Of a stretch of 54,049 bases of DNA, positions 9,610 through 17,968 are shown piece after piece. Each line of letters starts with the position of its first letter. The first letter of the stretch is position 1. The notes below the pieces were generated by a model. It saw only the letters and a list, made by a program, of their open reading frames with translations. It had not been told where the DNA came from and searched no databases. The DNA lies in assembly GCA_021299375.1 (NCBI GenBank), contig JAJTGR010000034.1, positions 1-54,049 on the forward strand, given 5' to 3'. A program made the position numbers and the translations under genes. Source of the DNA: Gemmatimonadota bacterium (lineage in GTDB: Bacteria; Gemmatimonadota; Gemmatimonadetes; Gemmatimonadales; Gemmatimonadaceae).

Positions 9610-10515
9610 GTGCTGCACCTCTGGTCCTCCTCCAGGTACGCCATCGCGCTCCCCGACGGTCATCGCTTTCCGATGGCCAAGTACCAGTTGCTGCGTGAAG
9701 CCGTCCTGCGCGAGGGGCTCGTGCCACCCGAACGGCTGCACGATCCACAACGCGTCTCGCTCGAGGACGTGCTGCGCGTACACACGCCGGCGTACGTCGC
9801 CCACATCGTGCACGGTACACTCCCGTACGCCGAGCAGCGGCGCATCGGCCTGCCATGGAGCGAGGCGTTCGTGGAGCGGGCGTTCCGCGTCGTGCAGGGC
9901 ACCATCGAGGCGAGCGAGGCCGCGCTGGAGCACGGTGTGGCGATGAACCTGGCTGGTGGAACGCACCATGCCTTTCCCGATCGCGGCGAGGGCTTCTGCA
10001 CCTTCAACGATGTGGCCGTGGCGGTGCGGCGCCTTCAGTCGCTCGGCCGTGTCCGACGCGTGGCCATCGTCGACCTCGACGTGCACCAGGGGAATGGTAC
10101 GCACGGCTGCTTTGCCGGCGATCCGGACGTGTACACCTTCAGCATGCACGGGGCGAAGAATTTCCCGTTTCACAAGGTGCCGGGTACGCTCGACGTGGAG
10201 CTGGAGGATGGCACGGGTGATGACCACTACCTCGCGCTGTTGACCGAGCACCTGCCCCGGGTGCTGACGGAGGCGCGTCCTGACCTTGTGGTCTACCTGT
10301 CGGGCGCCGATCCGCACGAGGGCGACCGCCTTGGCCGGCTCACGCTTACGTTCGAGGGGCTGCTGGCCCGGGATCGTTACGTGGTCGGGCTGTGCCGGGA
10401 GGTGGGCATCCCCGTGTGTGCCACCATGAGCGGCGGCTACGGGCGGGATGTGCGTGACACCGTGGCCGTGCACCTCAACACCGTGCGGGTGCTGCGGGCC
10501 TTTGCCCGGGGGTAG
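9610..10515 (+). CDS. Histone deacetylase-superfamily (class IV / HDAC11-like) zinc amidohydrolase
   Basis: Cytosolic Zn-dependent deacetylase-like enzyme; bacterial members remove acetyl or other acyl groups from small molecules or proteins. The domain opens with LHLWSSSRYAIALPDGHRFPM, a usual N-terminus for this family. It contains NLAGGTHHAFPDRGEGFCTFND (tandem active-site His), VDLDVHQGNGT (zinc ligands Asp and His), YLSGADPHEGDRLGRL (third zinc ligand Asp) and MSGGYG (substrate loop). The frame is open back to 9472, but the upstream part is encoded by the palindromic repeat and has no coding character. I place the start at GTG 9610; no ribosome-binding site supports any choice. It is a stand-alone gene, without the acetoin genes that accompany AcuC. 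Confidence 0.88.
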   Translation: MLHLWSSSRYAIALPDGHRFPMAKYQLLREAVLREGLVPPERLHDPQRVSLEDVLRVHTPAYVAHIVHGTLPYAEQRRIGLPWSEAFVERAFRVVQGTIEASEAALEHGVAMNLAGGTHHAFPDRGEGFCTFNDVAVAVRRLQSLGRVRRVAIVDLDVHQGNGTHGCFAGDPDVYTFSMHGAKNFPFHKVPGTLDVELEDGTGDDHYLALLTEHLPRVLTEARPDLVVYLSGADPHEGDRLGRLTLTFEGLLARDRYVVGLCREVGIPVCATMSGGYGRDVRDTVAVHLNTVRVLRAFARG

Positions 10516-10566
10516 GTGCCCGCGGTAGGTTTCCGGTCCGTTGGTTCCGTTCCTCAGGAGATCCGG

Positions 10567-11733
10567 ATGCTTCGTCAGTCGTTGCGGCGTGTCGCCGCGT
10601 TCGTGCTTCCCGTGGCACTGCTGGCCGATGGCGCGGCGGCGCAGGGCCCCGTCTACAGGTCGTCGGTGCACGATTACCGCGTGGTGAAGGTGGTCGACGG
10701 CTTCGTGAATCCGTGGGCCATCGCCTTCCTGCCCGGTGGCGACATGCTCGTGACCGAGCGTCCTGGCCGACTACGCTTGGTGCGGAAGGGTCAGCTGCTG
10801 CCGACGCCGATGGCTGGGGCGCCAACGGTCGTCGCGGCCGGTCAGGGCGGTCTGCTGGACGTGGCACTGCACCCCGATTTCGCGCAGAACCGGTTTGTCT
10901 ACCTCACCTATTCGAAGCAGGTGCCGGGCGGCTCCACCACGGCACTCTACCGCGCCAAGTTCGAGAATGACGCGCTGGTGCAGGGGCAGGACCTCTTCAT
11001 TGCCGAAACGCGCGGCCGCCCTGGCCATTTCGGCTCGCGCATTGCGTTCGACAGGAACGGCCACGTCTTCCTCAGCGTGGGCGAGCGGCAGGCGCCGCCC
11101 GAGGGCGACCTGTCCAAGCACCCGGCGCAGGACCTCGGCAATCATCATGGAAAGATCATCCGGCTGATGGATGACGGGAGGGTGCCGAGCGACAACCCGT
11201 TCGTGGGCAAGGCAGGCGCGAAGCCGGAGATCTGGAGCTACGGCCACCGCAATCCTCAAGGGCTCATCGTCCACCCGGTGACCGGCCAGCTCTGGGAAAC
11301 GGAGCACGGTCCGCAGGGCGGCGACGAACTCAACCTCATCGAGCCGGGCAAGAACTATGGCTGGCCGGTGGTGGGCTTCGGCGTGAACTACGGCCCGGGC
11401 AAGGCTATCCACGCGTCCACCATGCAGCAGGGCATGGAGAACGCGAAGAACGTATGGGTGCCGTCCATCGCTACCTCGGGGCTGCTGCTCTACACCGGTG
11501 ACAAGTTCACCGAGTGGAAGGGAAGCCTGTTCGTGGGCGGCCTCGCGGGTCAGCGTCTCGCGCGGGTAACGCTCGACGGCGACAAGGCCGAAGTGGCCGA
11601 GCTCCTCGTGCGGAATCAGGGGCGCATCCGTGACGTGCGACAGGGGCCGGACGGCTTCATCTACTTGGCGATCGATGACCAGCAAGGCAAGCCGACGCCG
11701 ATCGTGCGCTTGGAGCCCGTCGCACGACGCTGA
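10567..11733 (+). CDS. Secreted PQQ-dependent sugar dehydrogenase (soluble aldose/glucose dehydrogenase family)
   Basis: Six-bladed beta-propeller quinoprotein that oxidises aldose sugars in the periplasm using PQQ and Ca2+. The ATG at 10567 has AGGAG six bases upstream and opens a signal peptide ending ADGAAAQ. Family landmarks are FVNPWAIAFLPGGDMLVTERPGRLR, GQGGLLDVALHPDF, a His-containing GRPGHFGSRIAF, GHRNPQGLIVHPVTGQLWETEHGPQGGDELN (PQQ/calcium-binding strand) and NYGWPVV. Length (388 residues) fits YliI/Asd-type enzymes. A PQQ biosynthesis cluster is not in this window. The gene sits upstream of a DinB gene in convergent orientation and within 7 kb of a GH13 enzyme and a GMC dehydrogenase, suggesting a periplasmic sugar-oxidation neighbourhood. 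Confidence 0.93.
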   Translation: MLRQSLRRVAAFVLPVALLADGAAAQGPVYRSSVHDYRVVKVVDGFVNPWAIAFLPGGDMLVTERPGRLRLVRKGQLLPTPMAGAPTVVAAGQGGLLDVALHPDFAQNRFVYLTYSKQVPGGSTTALYRAKFENDALVQGQDLFIAETRGRPGHFGSRIAFDRNGHVFLSVGERQAPPEGDLSKHPAQDLGNHHGKIIRLMDDGRVPSDNPFVGKAGAKPEIWSYGHRNPQGLIVHPVTGQLWETEHGPQGGDELNLIEPGKNYGWPVVGFGVNYGPGKAIHASTMQQGMENAKNVWVPSIATSGLLLYTGDKFTEWKGSLFVGGLAGQRLARVTLDGDKAEVAELLVRNQGRIRDVRQGPDGFIYLAIDDQQGKPTPIVRLEPVARR

Positions 11734-11763
11734 CGCGCCACACCGACCCGTTCAACTGATCCG

Positions 11764-11798
11764 AAGCGCCGCGGCACGATGCACTCGCCGCGGCGCTT
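11764..11798. terminator. Bidirectional terminator-like hairpin between convergent genes
   Basis: A perfect 11-bp stem (AAGCGCCGCGG / CCGCGGCGCTT) encloses a 13-nt loop, midway between stops at 11733 and 11817. The symmetric A and T ends allow use from both strands, though the T-tract is short. Confidence 0.7.
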
Positions 11799-11816
11799 TG
11801 CGCTCGAGCCCGCCCG

Positions 11817-12320
11817 TCACACTGGTGGCGGCTGCATGCCCATCGTCGCCCACTCCTGCTCGGCCGGTCCGTAGACGCCTGGCACCACCAGCCCCGCCTG
11901 ACGCATCAGCACCGTCATCTGCCCGCGGTGATGGATCTGGTGACTCACCAAGGCGCTGAGGGTCATCGCGCGCGTCCAGCGCTCGCCGTACATGTCGTCT
12001 TCCTGGCTGAGTGACGCGTCGGTCCACCGGGCCCTGACCTGCTCGACCAGCGACCGCGAGGCCGCCCGATAGGCGCCGGCAATGGCCGCCGCGGTTGCCG
12101 GGACCGGATCGTGCTCGCCGAGACCGGTGACCTGCAGTCCGGTCTTGTTCATCATCTCCGGGACCGTCTGCGCGATGTGCCATCCGAGGCGGCCGAGGGT
12201 GCGACCGCCCGGCACAACCGCCTGCGTCAGGGAGGCATCCGTGAGCGTGTCGAGCAACGATTGCGTACTCGCGGACTCGTGGGCCCAGTGCCCGAGAAAG
12301 TCGTCGAGGGTGCGGTACAT
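11817..12320 (-). CDS. DinB/YfiT-family four-helix metalloprotein
   Basis: 167-residue member of the DinB superfamily, four-helix bundle proteins that bind a divalent metal through three histidines. Many are thiol-dependent transferases or of unknown role. The ATG at 12320 has AGGAG seven bases upstream (CAGGAGACGCCATG). Candidate ligands are the His in GWHIAQTVPEMM and the pair in SHQIHHRGQMTVLMRQAG, the classic C-terminal helix of the family. An in-frame ORF extends to 12596, but that part has no family similarity and lies over the divergent promoter. It is divergent from the alpha/beta hydrolase at 12485. No substrate can be assigned. Confidence 0.9.
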   Translation of the reverse strand: MYRTLDDFLGHWAHESASTQSLLDTLTDASLTQAVVPGGRTLGRLGWHIAQTVPEMMNKTGLQVTGLGEHDPVPATAAAIAGAYRAASRSLVEQVRARWTDASLSQEDDMYGERWTRAMTLSALVSHQIHHRGQMTVLMRQAGLVVPGVYGPAEQEWATMGMQPPPV

Positions 12321-12484
12321 GGCGTCTCCTGTTTCGGTGTCTCTTCGCAGCGTGAGCGGGTGGCTACAGTGCCATGTTCCGGGCGGCTCGTCAATCTCGC
12401 CCCGGGAACCGGGGCCGGGTGTGGGGAGGTACCACCAGCGCGTCCGCCCGGAACGCCCGCAGCACACTGGATGGAGAGCTCCCG

Positions 12485-13441
12485 ATGCCCCAATCGTCAA
12501 CACGTCGGCGGCGCTGGCCGCTGGCGGCTGTACTGATCGCCGTCCTGAGCCTGAGCGGAGGCCTGACCGTCCTGCGCTTCGACGATCCCACCCCACGCTT
12601 CACCGAACGCCGCGGCGCGGTGCAGCGCGTGACACGCGACACGATGACGGTCGAGGAGGGGCATCGCCTCGAGGCGGTGACGCTCACCTCCACCAGCGGC
12701 ATGACGGTGCCCATGCTGGTCAAGCGCCCGCTGGAGGAGCGGCCGGCGCCGCTGGTGCTCATCCTTGGCGGGCACGCCACGGGCCGCGACGCCGCGCGGC
12801 TCATTCCCGATACGCGCGGCCGCGTGATCGTGGCGCTGTCGTATCCGTACGCCGGGCCGCACCGCCTGAAGGGGTTGGAGGTACTCGAGTGGGCGCCGCA
12901 CATCCGTCAGGCGCTGCACGACACCCCACCGGCCATCCAGCTGGCGCTTGACTGGTTGCTGCGGCAGCCCTGGGTGGACGCGCGCGAAGTGCACGGCGTC
13001 GGGGCCAGCCTTGGCACGCCGTTCATGACCGTGGCCGCCGCTATCGATGCACGCATCACGCACGTGTGGAGTGTGCATGGCGCCGGACGCTCGCGCGACC
13101 TGCTCGCGCACAACGCGCGTGAATCCATGCCGTCGCTGTTCGCACCGCTCGCCGGCACCCTCGCCGACGTGATCGTCGGCGGGCCATACCTCACGCCGGA
13201 GTTGTGGGTGGCCCGCGTTGCGCCGCGCCCGTTCACCATGATCAACGCCACCGAGGACGAGCGCCTGCCGCGCGCGGCCATCGAGGCCCTGTACGCGGCA
13301 GCCCACGAGCCCAAGCAGCTCGTCTGGCTCCCCGGGCAGCATGTACAGCGCAACCGTCCGGAGATCGTGCGAGCGCTCGTCACCACGGTGCTGCAGCGAA
13401 TGGAGAATGGCGTGGACCGCCGGACGAACGCGGGGGACTGA
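12485..13441 (+). CDS. Membrane-anchored or exported alpha/beta hydrolase
   Basis: 318-residue hydrolase with an N-terminal Arg-rich, hydrophobic segment (RRRRWPLAAVLIAVLSLSGGLTV) acting as signal anchor or signal peptide. The ATG at 12485 is preceded by GGAGAGCTCCCG, a fair ribosome-binding site. The alpha/beta fold is shown by PLVLILGGHATG (oxyanion strand), the nucleophile elbow GVGASLGTP (S175), the acid in INATEDERLP and the base in PGQHVQ. It resembles dienelactone-hydrolase or acetyl-xylan-esterase-like enzymes in layout. The following GH13 gene starts 38 bp downstream but has its own -10-like box, so co-transcription is optional. Substrate unknown. Confidence 0.82.
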   Translation: MPQSSTRRRRWPLAAVLIAVLSLSGGLTVLRFDDPTPRFTERRGAVQRVTRDTMTVEEGHRLEAVTLTSTSGMTVPMLVKRPLEERPAPLVLILGGHATGRDAARLIPDTRGRVIVALSYPYAGPHRLKGLEVLEWAPHIRQALHDTPPAIQLALDWLLRQPWVDAREVHGVGASLGTPFMTVAAAIDARITHVWSVHGAGRSRDLLAHNARESMPSLFAPLAGTLADVIVGGPYLTPELWVARVAPRPFTMINATEDERLPRAAIEALYAAAHEPKQLVWLPGQHVQRNRPEIVRALVTTVLQRMENGVDRRTNAGD

Positions 13442-13467
13442 TTCCCCACGAAGCGGCGCCCGCACGT

Positions 13468-13473
13468 TAGCTT
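13468..13473 (+). promoter_or_regulatory. Leaderless-type -10 (TAGCTT) of the GH13 gene
   Basis: TAGCTT is followed by six bases (CGGCCC) and the ATG at 13480, with no Shine-Dalgarno sequence between. Confidence 0.5.
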
Positions 13474-13479
13474 CGGCCC

Positions 13480-14871
13480 ATGCCCCACCTTCGTGGATTC
13501 CTGCTGGTAGCCCTCTGGGCCGCCGTCGCCGCGCCGACGGCGACCCCGTGCGTGCTCGCGGCCCAGCCCGCCGGGCGCGATGTCAGCGGCCTTGCCGCGC
13601 GCCCGTCACCCGACTGGCTGAAGGATGGTGTCGTCTATGAGGTCTACCCGCGCACCTTTTCCAGGCGCGGTGACTTCCAGGGGGTCATCCATGGATTGCC
13701 GCGCCTCAGGCAGCTCGGCGTGACCGTGCTGTGGCTCATGCCCATCCATCCCATCGGAGACGCGAAGCGAAAGGGTACGCTCGGCAGCCCGTACGCCGTC
13801 AAGGACTACTACGACGTCAATCCCGCCTACGGCACCAAGGCCGACTTCAAGCGGCTCGTGACCGAAGCCCACCGGCTCGGCCTCAAGGTGATCATCGACG
13901 AGGTGCCGAACCACACGGCCTTCGACAACCCGATGACGAAGCGCCCCGGGCTGCATGTGCGCGACGCCAAGGGACAGGTGCTGTCCCCCTATGACTGGAC
14001 CGACGTGGCCGCGCTCGACTACAACAGCCCGGCACTGCGCGCCTACATGACCGATGTGTTCCGGCATTGGATCCGCGAATACGACATCGACGGCTATCGC
14101 ATGGACGTGGCGTGGAATGTACCCGTGGACTTCTGGGAGGCACTGCGGCCACAGCTCGAGGCGGTCAAGCGCGATATCGTGATGCTCGCCGAAGCGCACC
14201 AGCCCGACCTGCTCCGCCAGGCGTTCGACATCGATTACTCGTGGCCGCTGTACCATGCCACCGCAGCGGTGGTGCAGGAGGGGAAAAGTGCCACCGTGGT
14301 GCGCGACGAGTGGCAGAAGGAACGGGCCACGTACCCGCGCGATGCCCTCCACCTGCGGCTCCCCGACAGCCACGACGAAAAGCGGGCCATCATCCGCTTC
14401 GGCGAACGCGGCGCCCTGGCGGTGACCGCGCTCATGTTCACGCTCGACGGCGTACCGCTGCTGTACAACGGCAACGAAGTCGGCGACGCCACCGAGTCGG
14501 GCGACCCGGCGCTGTTCGAGGACATGCCGGTGTTCTGGGCGGGCACGAAGCGTGTGCCGCAGTTCGCGGCGTTTTTCACCGACATGCTGCCGCTGCGGGC
14601 GCAGTCGAGCGCGCTGCGGCGCGGCCGACTCACCTGGATCGGCAACAGCGATCCCGATCGCATTGTGACCTTCGTGCGCCGTAGCGAGGACGAGGAGCTG
14701 GTGGTGGCCATCAACCTGTCCAGCCGCCGCTTCGACGGGACGCTCGAGGCCAGCGGCAGCTTCGTCGAGGTCGGCCTCGGACGCACAACCGCCGGCAACG
14801 CGGTGGCGCTGCCGGCGGTATCGCTCGAGGCGTGGGGCTACCGGATCTTCAGGCGTGTGACGCCCAGGTAG
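13480..14871 (+). CDS. Secreted alpha-amylase-family (GH13) glycoside hydrolase
   Basis: Exported alpha-glucan-active enzyme with a TIM barrel. The signal peptide covers about residues 1-29. All four GH13 regions are present: region I VIIDEVPNHTAF, region II GYRMDVAWN with nucleophile D209, region III MLAEAHQ with acid/base E238, and region IV LPDSHDE with D299. A C-terminal beta domain follows (ELVVAINLSSRRFDGTL). At 463 residues it is compact and lacks an obvious starch-binding module. The subfamily cannot be fixed by eye, so maltogenic, neopullulanase-like or trehalose-related activity is possible. Its last 23 bp overlap convergently the end of the gluconate-dehydrogenase subunit gene. Confidence 0.92.
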   Translation: MPHLRGFLLVALWAAVAAPTATPCVLAAQPAGRDVSGLAARPSPDWLKDGVVYEVYPRTFSRRGDFQGVIHGLPRLRQLGVTVLWLMPIHPIGDAKRKGTLGSPYAVKDYYDVNPAYGTKADFKRLVTEAHRLGLKVIIDEVPNHTAFDNPMTKRPGLHVRDAKGQVLSPYDWTDVAALDYNSPALRAYMTDVFRHWIREYDIDGYRMDVAWNVPVDFWEALRPQLEAVKRDIVMLAEAHQPDLLRQAFDIDYSWPLYHATAAVVQEGKSATVVRDEWQKERATYPRDALHLRLPDSHDEKRAIIRFGERGALAVTALMFTLDGVPLLYNGNEVGDATESGDPALFEDMPVFWAGTKRVPQFAAFFTDMLPLRAQSSALRRGRLTWIGNSDPDRIVTFVRRSEDEELVVAINLSSRRFDGTLEASGSFVEVGLGRTTAGNAVALPAVSLEAWGYRIFRRVTPR

Positions 14872-15514
14872 TCTCGCCCTTGGTGTAGGGAATGCACGCC
14901 TGGTAGTCGCCCGGCGTCTCCTTGTAGCGCATCGCCCTGGTGTAGCCGATCTCCGACGTGAAGAAGCCGAGCAGGGCGAGCTCCTTCATCATGCGGAAGG
15001 AGTGCGTCGGTTCCTCGGACGTCTTGCTCTTCTGGAAGTCGTATTGCTCCTTGTCGAGCGCCTCGATCACGGCAAGGCGCTGTGCTGGGGTGGCCTGCAT
15101 GAAACCCACCTGGTGCGCCGCCTTGCAGGCCTCGTCGATCTTCCCCATGCCGGCGCGGAAGATGACCTGGTCATCGGGCGCGTAGCAGTCCGTCACCATG
15201 AGCGCCATGAAGGGGCCCGTGGCTGCCGCCTTGGCGCCGGGCGACTTCTCGGTGGTGGGCAGAATGGTGTCGGCCACTTCGTCGAGGAACGCCTGATCCT
15301 CGACGGTGAAGGTGCCGATCGGGGCCGGGCCGGTCGCGGCGGCGGTGGAGTCACCTGCCGGCGCCCGGTCACCGGCGCACGCCGTGAGCAGCGAACTGCC
15401 ACCCACGAACGCCACGCCGCCCAGCAGCAGACTCACGCGCCGGATGGCTTCGCGGCGGGCGATGCCGGCGGTCAGTCCCGTCGTGACGCCGGCGAGGTTC
15501 TCGAAATCGGTCAT
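14849..15514 (-). CDS. Gluconate 2-dehydrogenase subunit 3-family protein with Tat-type signal
   Basis: 221-residue small subunit that partners GMC flavoprotein dehydrogenases in the periplasm. The N-terminus has a twin-arginine pattern (IARREAIRRVSLLLGG) and a candidate lipobox (LTAC near residue 46), so it may be a Tat lipoprotein. The family core begins FTVEDQAFLDEVADTILPTTEKSPGAKAA and ends in the GFFTSEIGYTRAMRY ... PGDYQACIPY motif. The ATG is preceded by AGGAG. It lies 13 bp downstream of the GMC gene, so the two form an operon. Because the large flavoprotein of this family often has no export signal of its own, this subunit probably carries it across the membrane. No cytochrome c subunit is adjacent. 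Confidence 0.92.
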   Translation of the reverse strand: MTDFENLAGVTTGLTAGIARREAIRRVSLLLGGVAFVGGSSLLTACAGDRAPAGDSTAAATGPAPIGTFTVEDQAFLDEVADTILPTTEKSPGAKAAATGPFMALMVTDCYAPDDQVIFRAGMGKIDEACKAAHQVGFMQATPAQRLAVIEALDKEQYDFQKSKTSEEPTHSFRMMKELALLGFFTSEIGYTRAMRYKETPGDYQACIPYTKGETTWASHA

Positions 15515-15527
15515 CGGTCGCGGCTCC

Positions 15528-17216
15528 TCACAGGTCGCGGCGCTTGAGCGCGTTCACGGCGAAGTCCGCCGCGCGCGCCGTCAGCGCCATGTAGGTGAGC
15601 GACGGATTCACCGCGGCCGCCGACGTCATGCCCGACCCGTCGGTGACGAACACGTTGAGCGCGTCCCACACCTGGTTGTTGCCGTTGAGCACGGAGGTCT
15701 TGGGATCGCGGCCCATGCGCGCCGTGCCCATCTCGTGGATGCCCATGCCCGGCGAATATCCGCCGTCGTAGGTACGCACATCCTTCACGCCGCTGCTCTC
15801 CAGCATCTCGGCCATCTCGGCGGTCATGTCCTTGCGCATCATCTGCTCGTTCTCGCCGATCTCGCAGTCGAACTTGAGGACGGGGAGCCCCCACTTGTCC
15901 TTCACGGTCTCGTCGATGGTGATCTTGTTCGAGTGGGCCGGCAACATTTCCCCGAACGCCGTGGCGCCGATGCTCCATCCACCCGGCTGCGCCATCTCGT
16001 CCTTGAAGGCGCCGCCGACGCCCAGCTCGGCCACCGCGCGCCCCCAGTCGGACCGGCTGGCGCTGCCCTGGTAGCCGAAGCCACGCAGGTACGGGCGCTT
16101 GTCGCCGAACAGGTTCTGCCAGCGCGGGATGTAGAAGCCCGTGGGGCGCCGGCCGTAGTAGTACTGGTCGTCGAAGCCCTCGAGGCGGCCACTGGCGCCG
16201 AGGCGGAAGTGGTGGTCCATGAGGTTGTGCCCCAGCTCCCCGCTGCTGCTCCCCAGGCCGCCCGGCCAGATGTCGCGCGCCGAGCGCATGAGCAGCCACG
16301 TGCTGTTGAGCGTGGAGGCGCAGAGGAAGACGATCTTGGCCTTGTATTCGGTGGCCTCGTTGGTGACCGCATCCACCACGCGCACACCCGAGACCTTCTT
16401 GCTGTCCTTGTCGTACACGAGTTCGTGCACGATGGAGTTCGGCTTGAGCGTGAGGTTGCCGGTCTTCATGGCCGGCGGCAGCGTGGAGGACTGCGTGCTG
16501 AAGTAGCCGCCGAGCGGGCAGCCGAGCCAGCACGCGTTGCGCGTCTGGCACTGGCCGCGGCCGGGCAGCTGCTGGGTGGCGTTGGCGCTGCGGCCGATGA
16601 TGAGGTGCCGCTTGCCGCCATAGTTCTTCTTGATCTGCTCGGCCACGTGCTTCTCGCCGCAGTTGAGCGCGAAGCCCGGGAGGAACTCGCTGTCGGGAAG
16701 CTGCGGCAGGTTTTCACGGGTGCCCTGGATGCCGGCGTGCTTCTCGACGTACGAGTACCACGGCGCGATGTCCTTGTAGCGGATCGGCCAGTCGACCGCG
16801 ATACCCTCCTTGGCGTTGGCCTCGAAGTCGAAGTCGCTCCAACGGTAGCTCTGGCGCCCCCACATGAGCGAGCGGCCGCCCACATGGTAGCCGCGATACC
16901 AGTCGAAGCGCTTGACCTCGGTGTACGGCGAGTCCTTGTCGTTCGCCCAGTAGTCGAGGTTGGTCTCGTTAAGCGGGTAGTCGCGCTTGAGCACCGGGTA
17001 GTCGGCGATCATCTGCTGCGTGCGCCGGCCGCGATGGGGATACTCCCACGGGCCCTTGGTGGCGTTGGTGTAGCCCGTGATGTGCTCGATGTTGCGCCCG
17101 CGTTCGAGCAACAGGACCTTGAGGCCCTTCTCGGTCAGCTCCTTCGCGGCCCAGCCGCCGGAGATGCCGGAGCCTACGACGATGGCGTCGTACGCCGTGG
17201 ATTGCGCTGCCTGCAC
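15528..17216 (-). CDS. GMC-family FAD-dependent oxidoreductase (gluconate/sugar dehydrogenase large subunit type)
   Basis: 562-residue flavoprotein that oxidises sugar or sugar-acid hydroxyls. The start is GTG at 17216, chosen for the strong AGGAGG site just upstream and because FAD binding begins at once: DAIVVGSGISGGWAAKEL (G15-x-G17-xx-G20), ending in LLLERG. The C-terminus has GMGIHEMGTARMG (H494) and VTDGSGMTSAAAVNPSLT (N537), the probable catalytic His-Asn pair. The Cys-containing CQTRNACWLGCPLGGY segment matches relatives of this subclass. The frame extends upstream to 17651 but that part is non-coding. It forms an operon with subunit 3 and is divergent from the RidA-like lipoprotein; a 21-bp palindrome lies 78 bp upstream. 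Confidence 0.93.
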   Translation of the reverse strand: MQAAQSTAYDAIVVGSGISGGWAAKELTEKGLKVLLLERGRNIEHITGYTNATKGPWEYPHRGRRTQQMIADYPVLKRDYPLNETNLDYWANDKDSPYTEVKRFDWYRGYHVGGRSLMWGRQSYRWSDFDFEANAKEGIAVDWPIRYKDIAPWYSYVEKHAGIQGTRENLPQLPDSEFLPGFALNCGEKHVAEQIKKNYGGKRHLIIGRSANATQQLPGRGQCQTRNACWLGCPLGGYFSTQSSTLPPAMKTGNLTLKPNSIVHELVYDKDSKKVSGVRVVDAVTNEATEYKAKIVFLCASTLNSTWLLMRSARDIWPGGLGSSSGELGHNLMDHHFRLGASGRLEGFDDQYYYGRRPTGFYIPRWQNLFGDKRPYLRGFGYQGSASRSDWGRAVAELGVGGAFKDEMAQPGGWSIGATAFGEMLPAHSNKITIDETVKDKWGLPVLKFDCEIGENEQMMRKDMTAEMAEMLESSGVKDVRTYDGGYSPGMGIHEMGTARMGRDPKTSVLNGNNQVWDALNVFVTDGSGMTSAAAVNPSLTYMALTARAADFAVNALKRRDL

Positions 17217-17293
17217 TACTCCTCCTGGTCGCGGCCCCGGGCAGGGGTGGGGCCGATCGATGGGACAGCCGGCGAAGGGTGGGACGAGCGCGC

Positions 17294-17314
17294 CGACATT
17301 TTCAGAAAATGTCG
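17294..17314. promoter_or_regulatory. Perfect 21-bp palindrome, operator candidate
   Basis: Ten-base half sites (CGACATTTTC and its exact reverse complement) flank a single central A. It is AT-rich in a GC-rich region and lies in the 207-bp gap between the divergent GMC and RidA-like genes. The spacing suits a dimeric repressor controlling one or both. No regulator gene is adjacent, so the protein is unknown. Confidence 0.65.
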
Positions 17315-17423
17315 ACGGGGACGGGGGGCCGCGAGGGGCACCGCGGCATTGGTCGGCGGCACGGCCCCGGGTGCGCCGGTGCCGGTGCCTTGACGCGACG
17401 CGTCCGGGCGTCAGGTTCGGGCG

Positions 17424-17888
17424 ATGCTCATGCGCCTTTCTCTCCGCGCAGCGGCCACGGCCGCCGCGACGCTGCTCGTGCTCACCACCGGGTGCGCCTC
17501 CGCGCACGGTCGCCGCGACCCGCAGTTCATCCAGCCCGACGGGCCTCCCGCCAATCCGTTCTCGCCGGCGGTTCGGGTGGGCGACCTCGTGTTCGTCTCC
17601 GGCACCCTCGGCACCAGGTCCGACGGCACGCTGGTGCCGGGCGGCATTCAAGCCGAGACGCGGCAGGTGCTGGAGAACATCAAGCGCACACTGGCGACGG
17701 CGGGGCTGGGGCTGGACCGCCTCGTGAAGTGCACCGCATTCATCGCCGACCTCAAGGAGTGGCCGGCCATGAATGAGGTATACCGATCATACTTTCCGAA
17801 CGGCAACTACCCCGCGCGGGCGGCAGTCCAGGCGACGCTGCTGTTCGGAGCGCGGGTGGAACTGGACTGTGTGGCGGCCGGGAGGTAG
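17424..17888 (+). CDS. Exported RidA (YjgF/YER057c/UK114)-family lipoprotein
   Basis: RidA-family proteins hydrolyse reactive enamine/imine intermediates; canonical ones are cytosolic trimers. This copy has an N-terminal hydrophobic segment and a lipobox LTTGC (C24), so it should be lipidated and face the periplasm. The fold is recognisable from SPAVRVGDLVFVSGTLGT, AETRQVLENIKRTLATAGLGLDRLVKCTAFIADL and YPARAAVQ, which keeps the key arginine (R132) that binds the substrate carboxylate. Length after C24 (131 residues) equals a normal RidA. Its divergent position from the GMC oxidoreductase suggests it handles an oxidation product outside the cytoplasm, but that is inference. The second ATG at 17430 is an equally good start. 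Confidence 0.9.
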   Translation: MLMRLSLRAAATAAATLLVLTTGCASAHGRRDPQFIQPDGPPANPFSPAVRVGDLVFVSGTLGTRSDGTLVPGGIQAETRQVLENIKRTLATAGLGLDRLVKCTAFIADLKEWPAMNEVYRSYFPNGNYPARAAVQATLLFGARVELDCVAAGR

Positions 17889-17968
17889 CGACTCCGGCGC
17901 GGACGCGCGCTGATCGCAGCGCATCCATGCCCTCCTCGTGCAACGAGACGCTGATCGATGAGGTGGGC

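Noticed and set aside
15306-17393. 695-codon plus-strand frame over the GMC operon.
   Set aside because: Antisense shadow; the minus strand has FAD-binding and GMC C-terminal motifs with good ribosome-binding sites.
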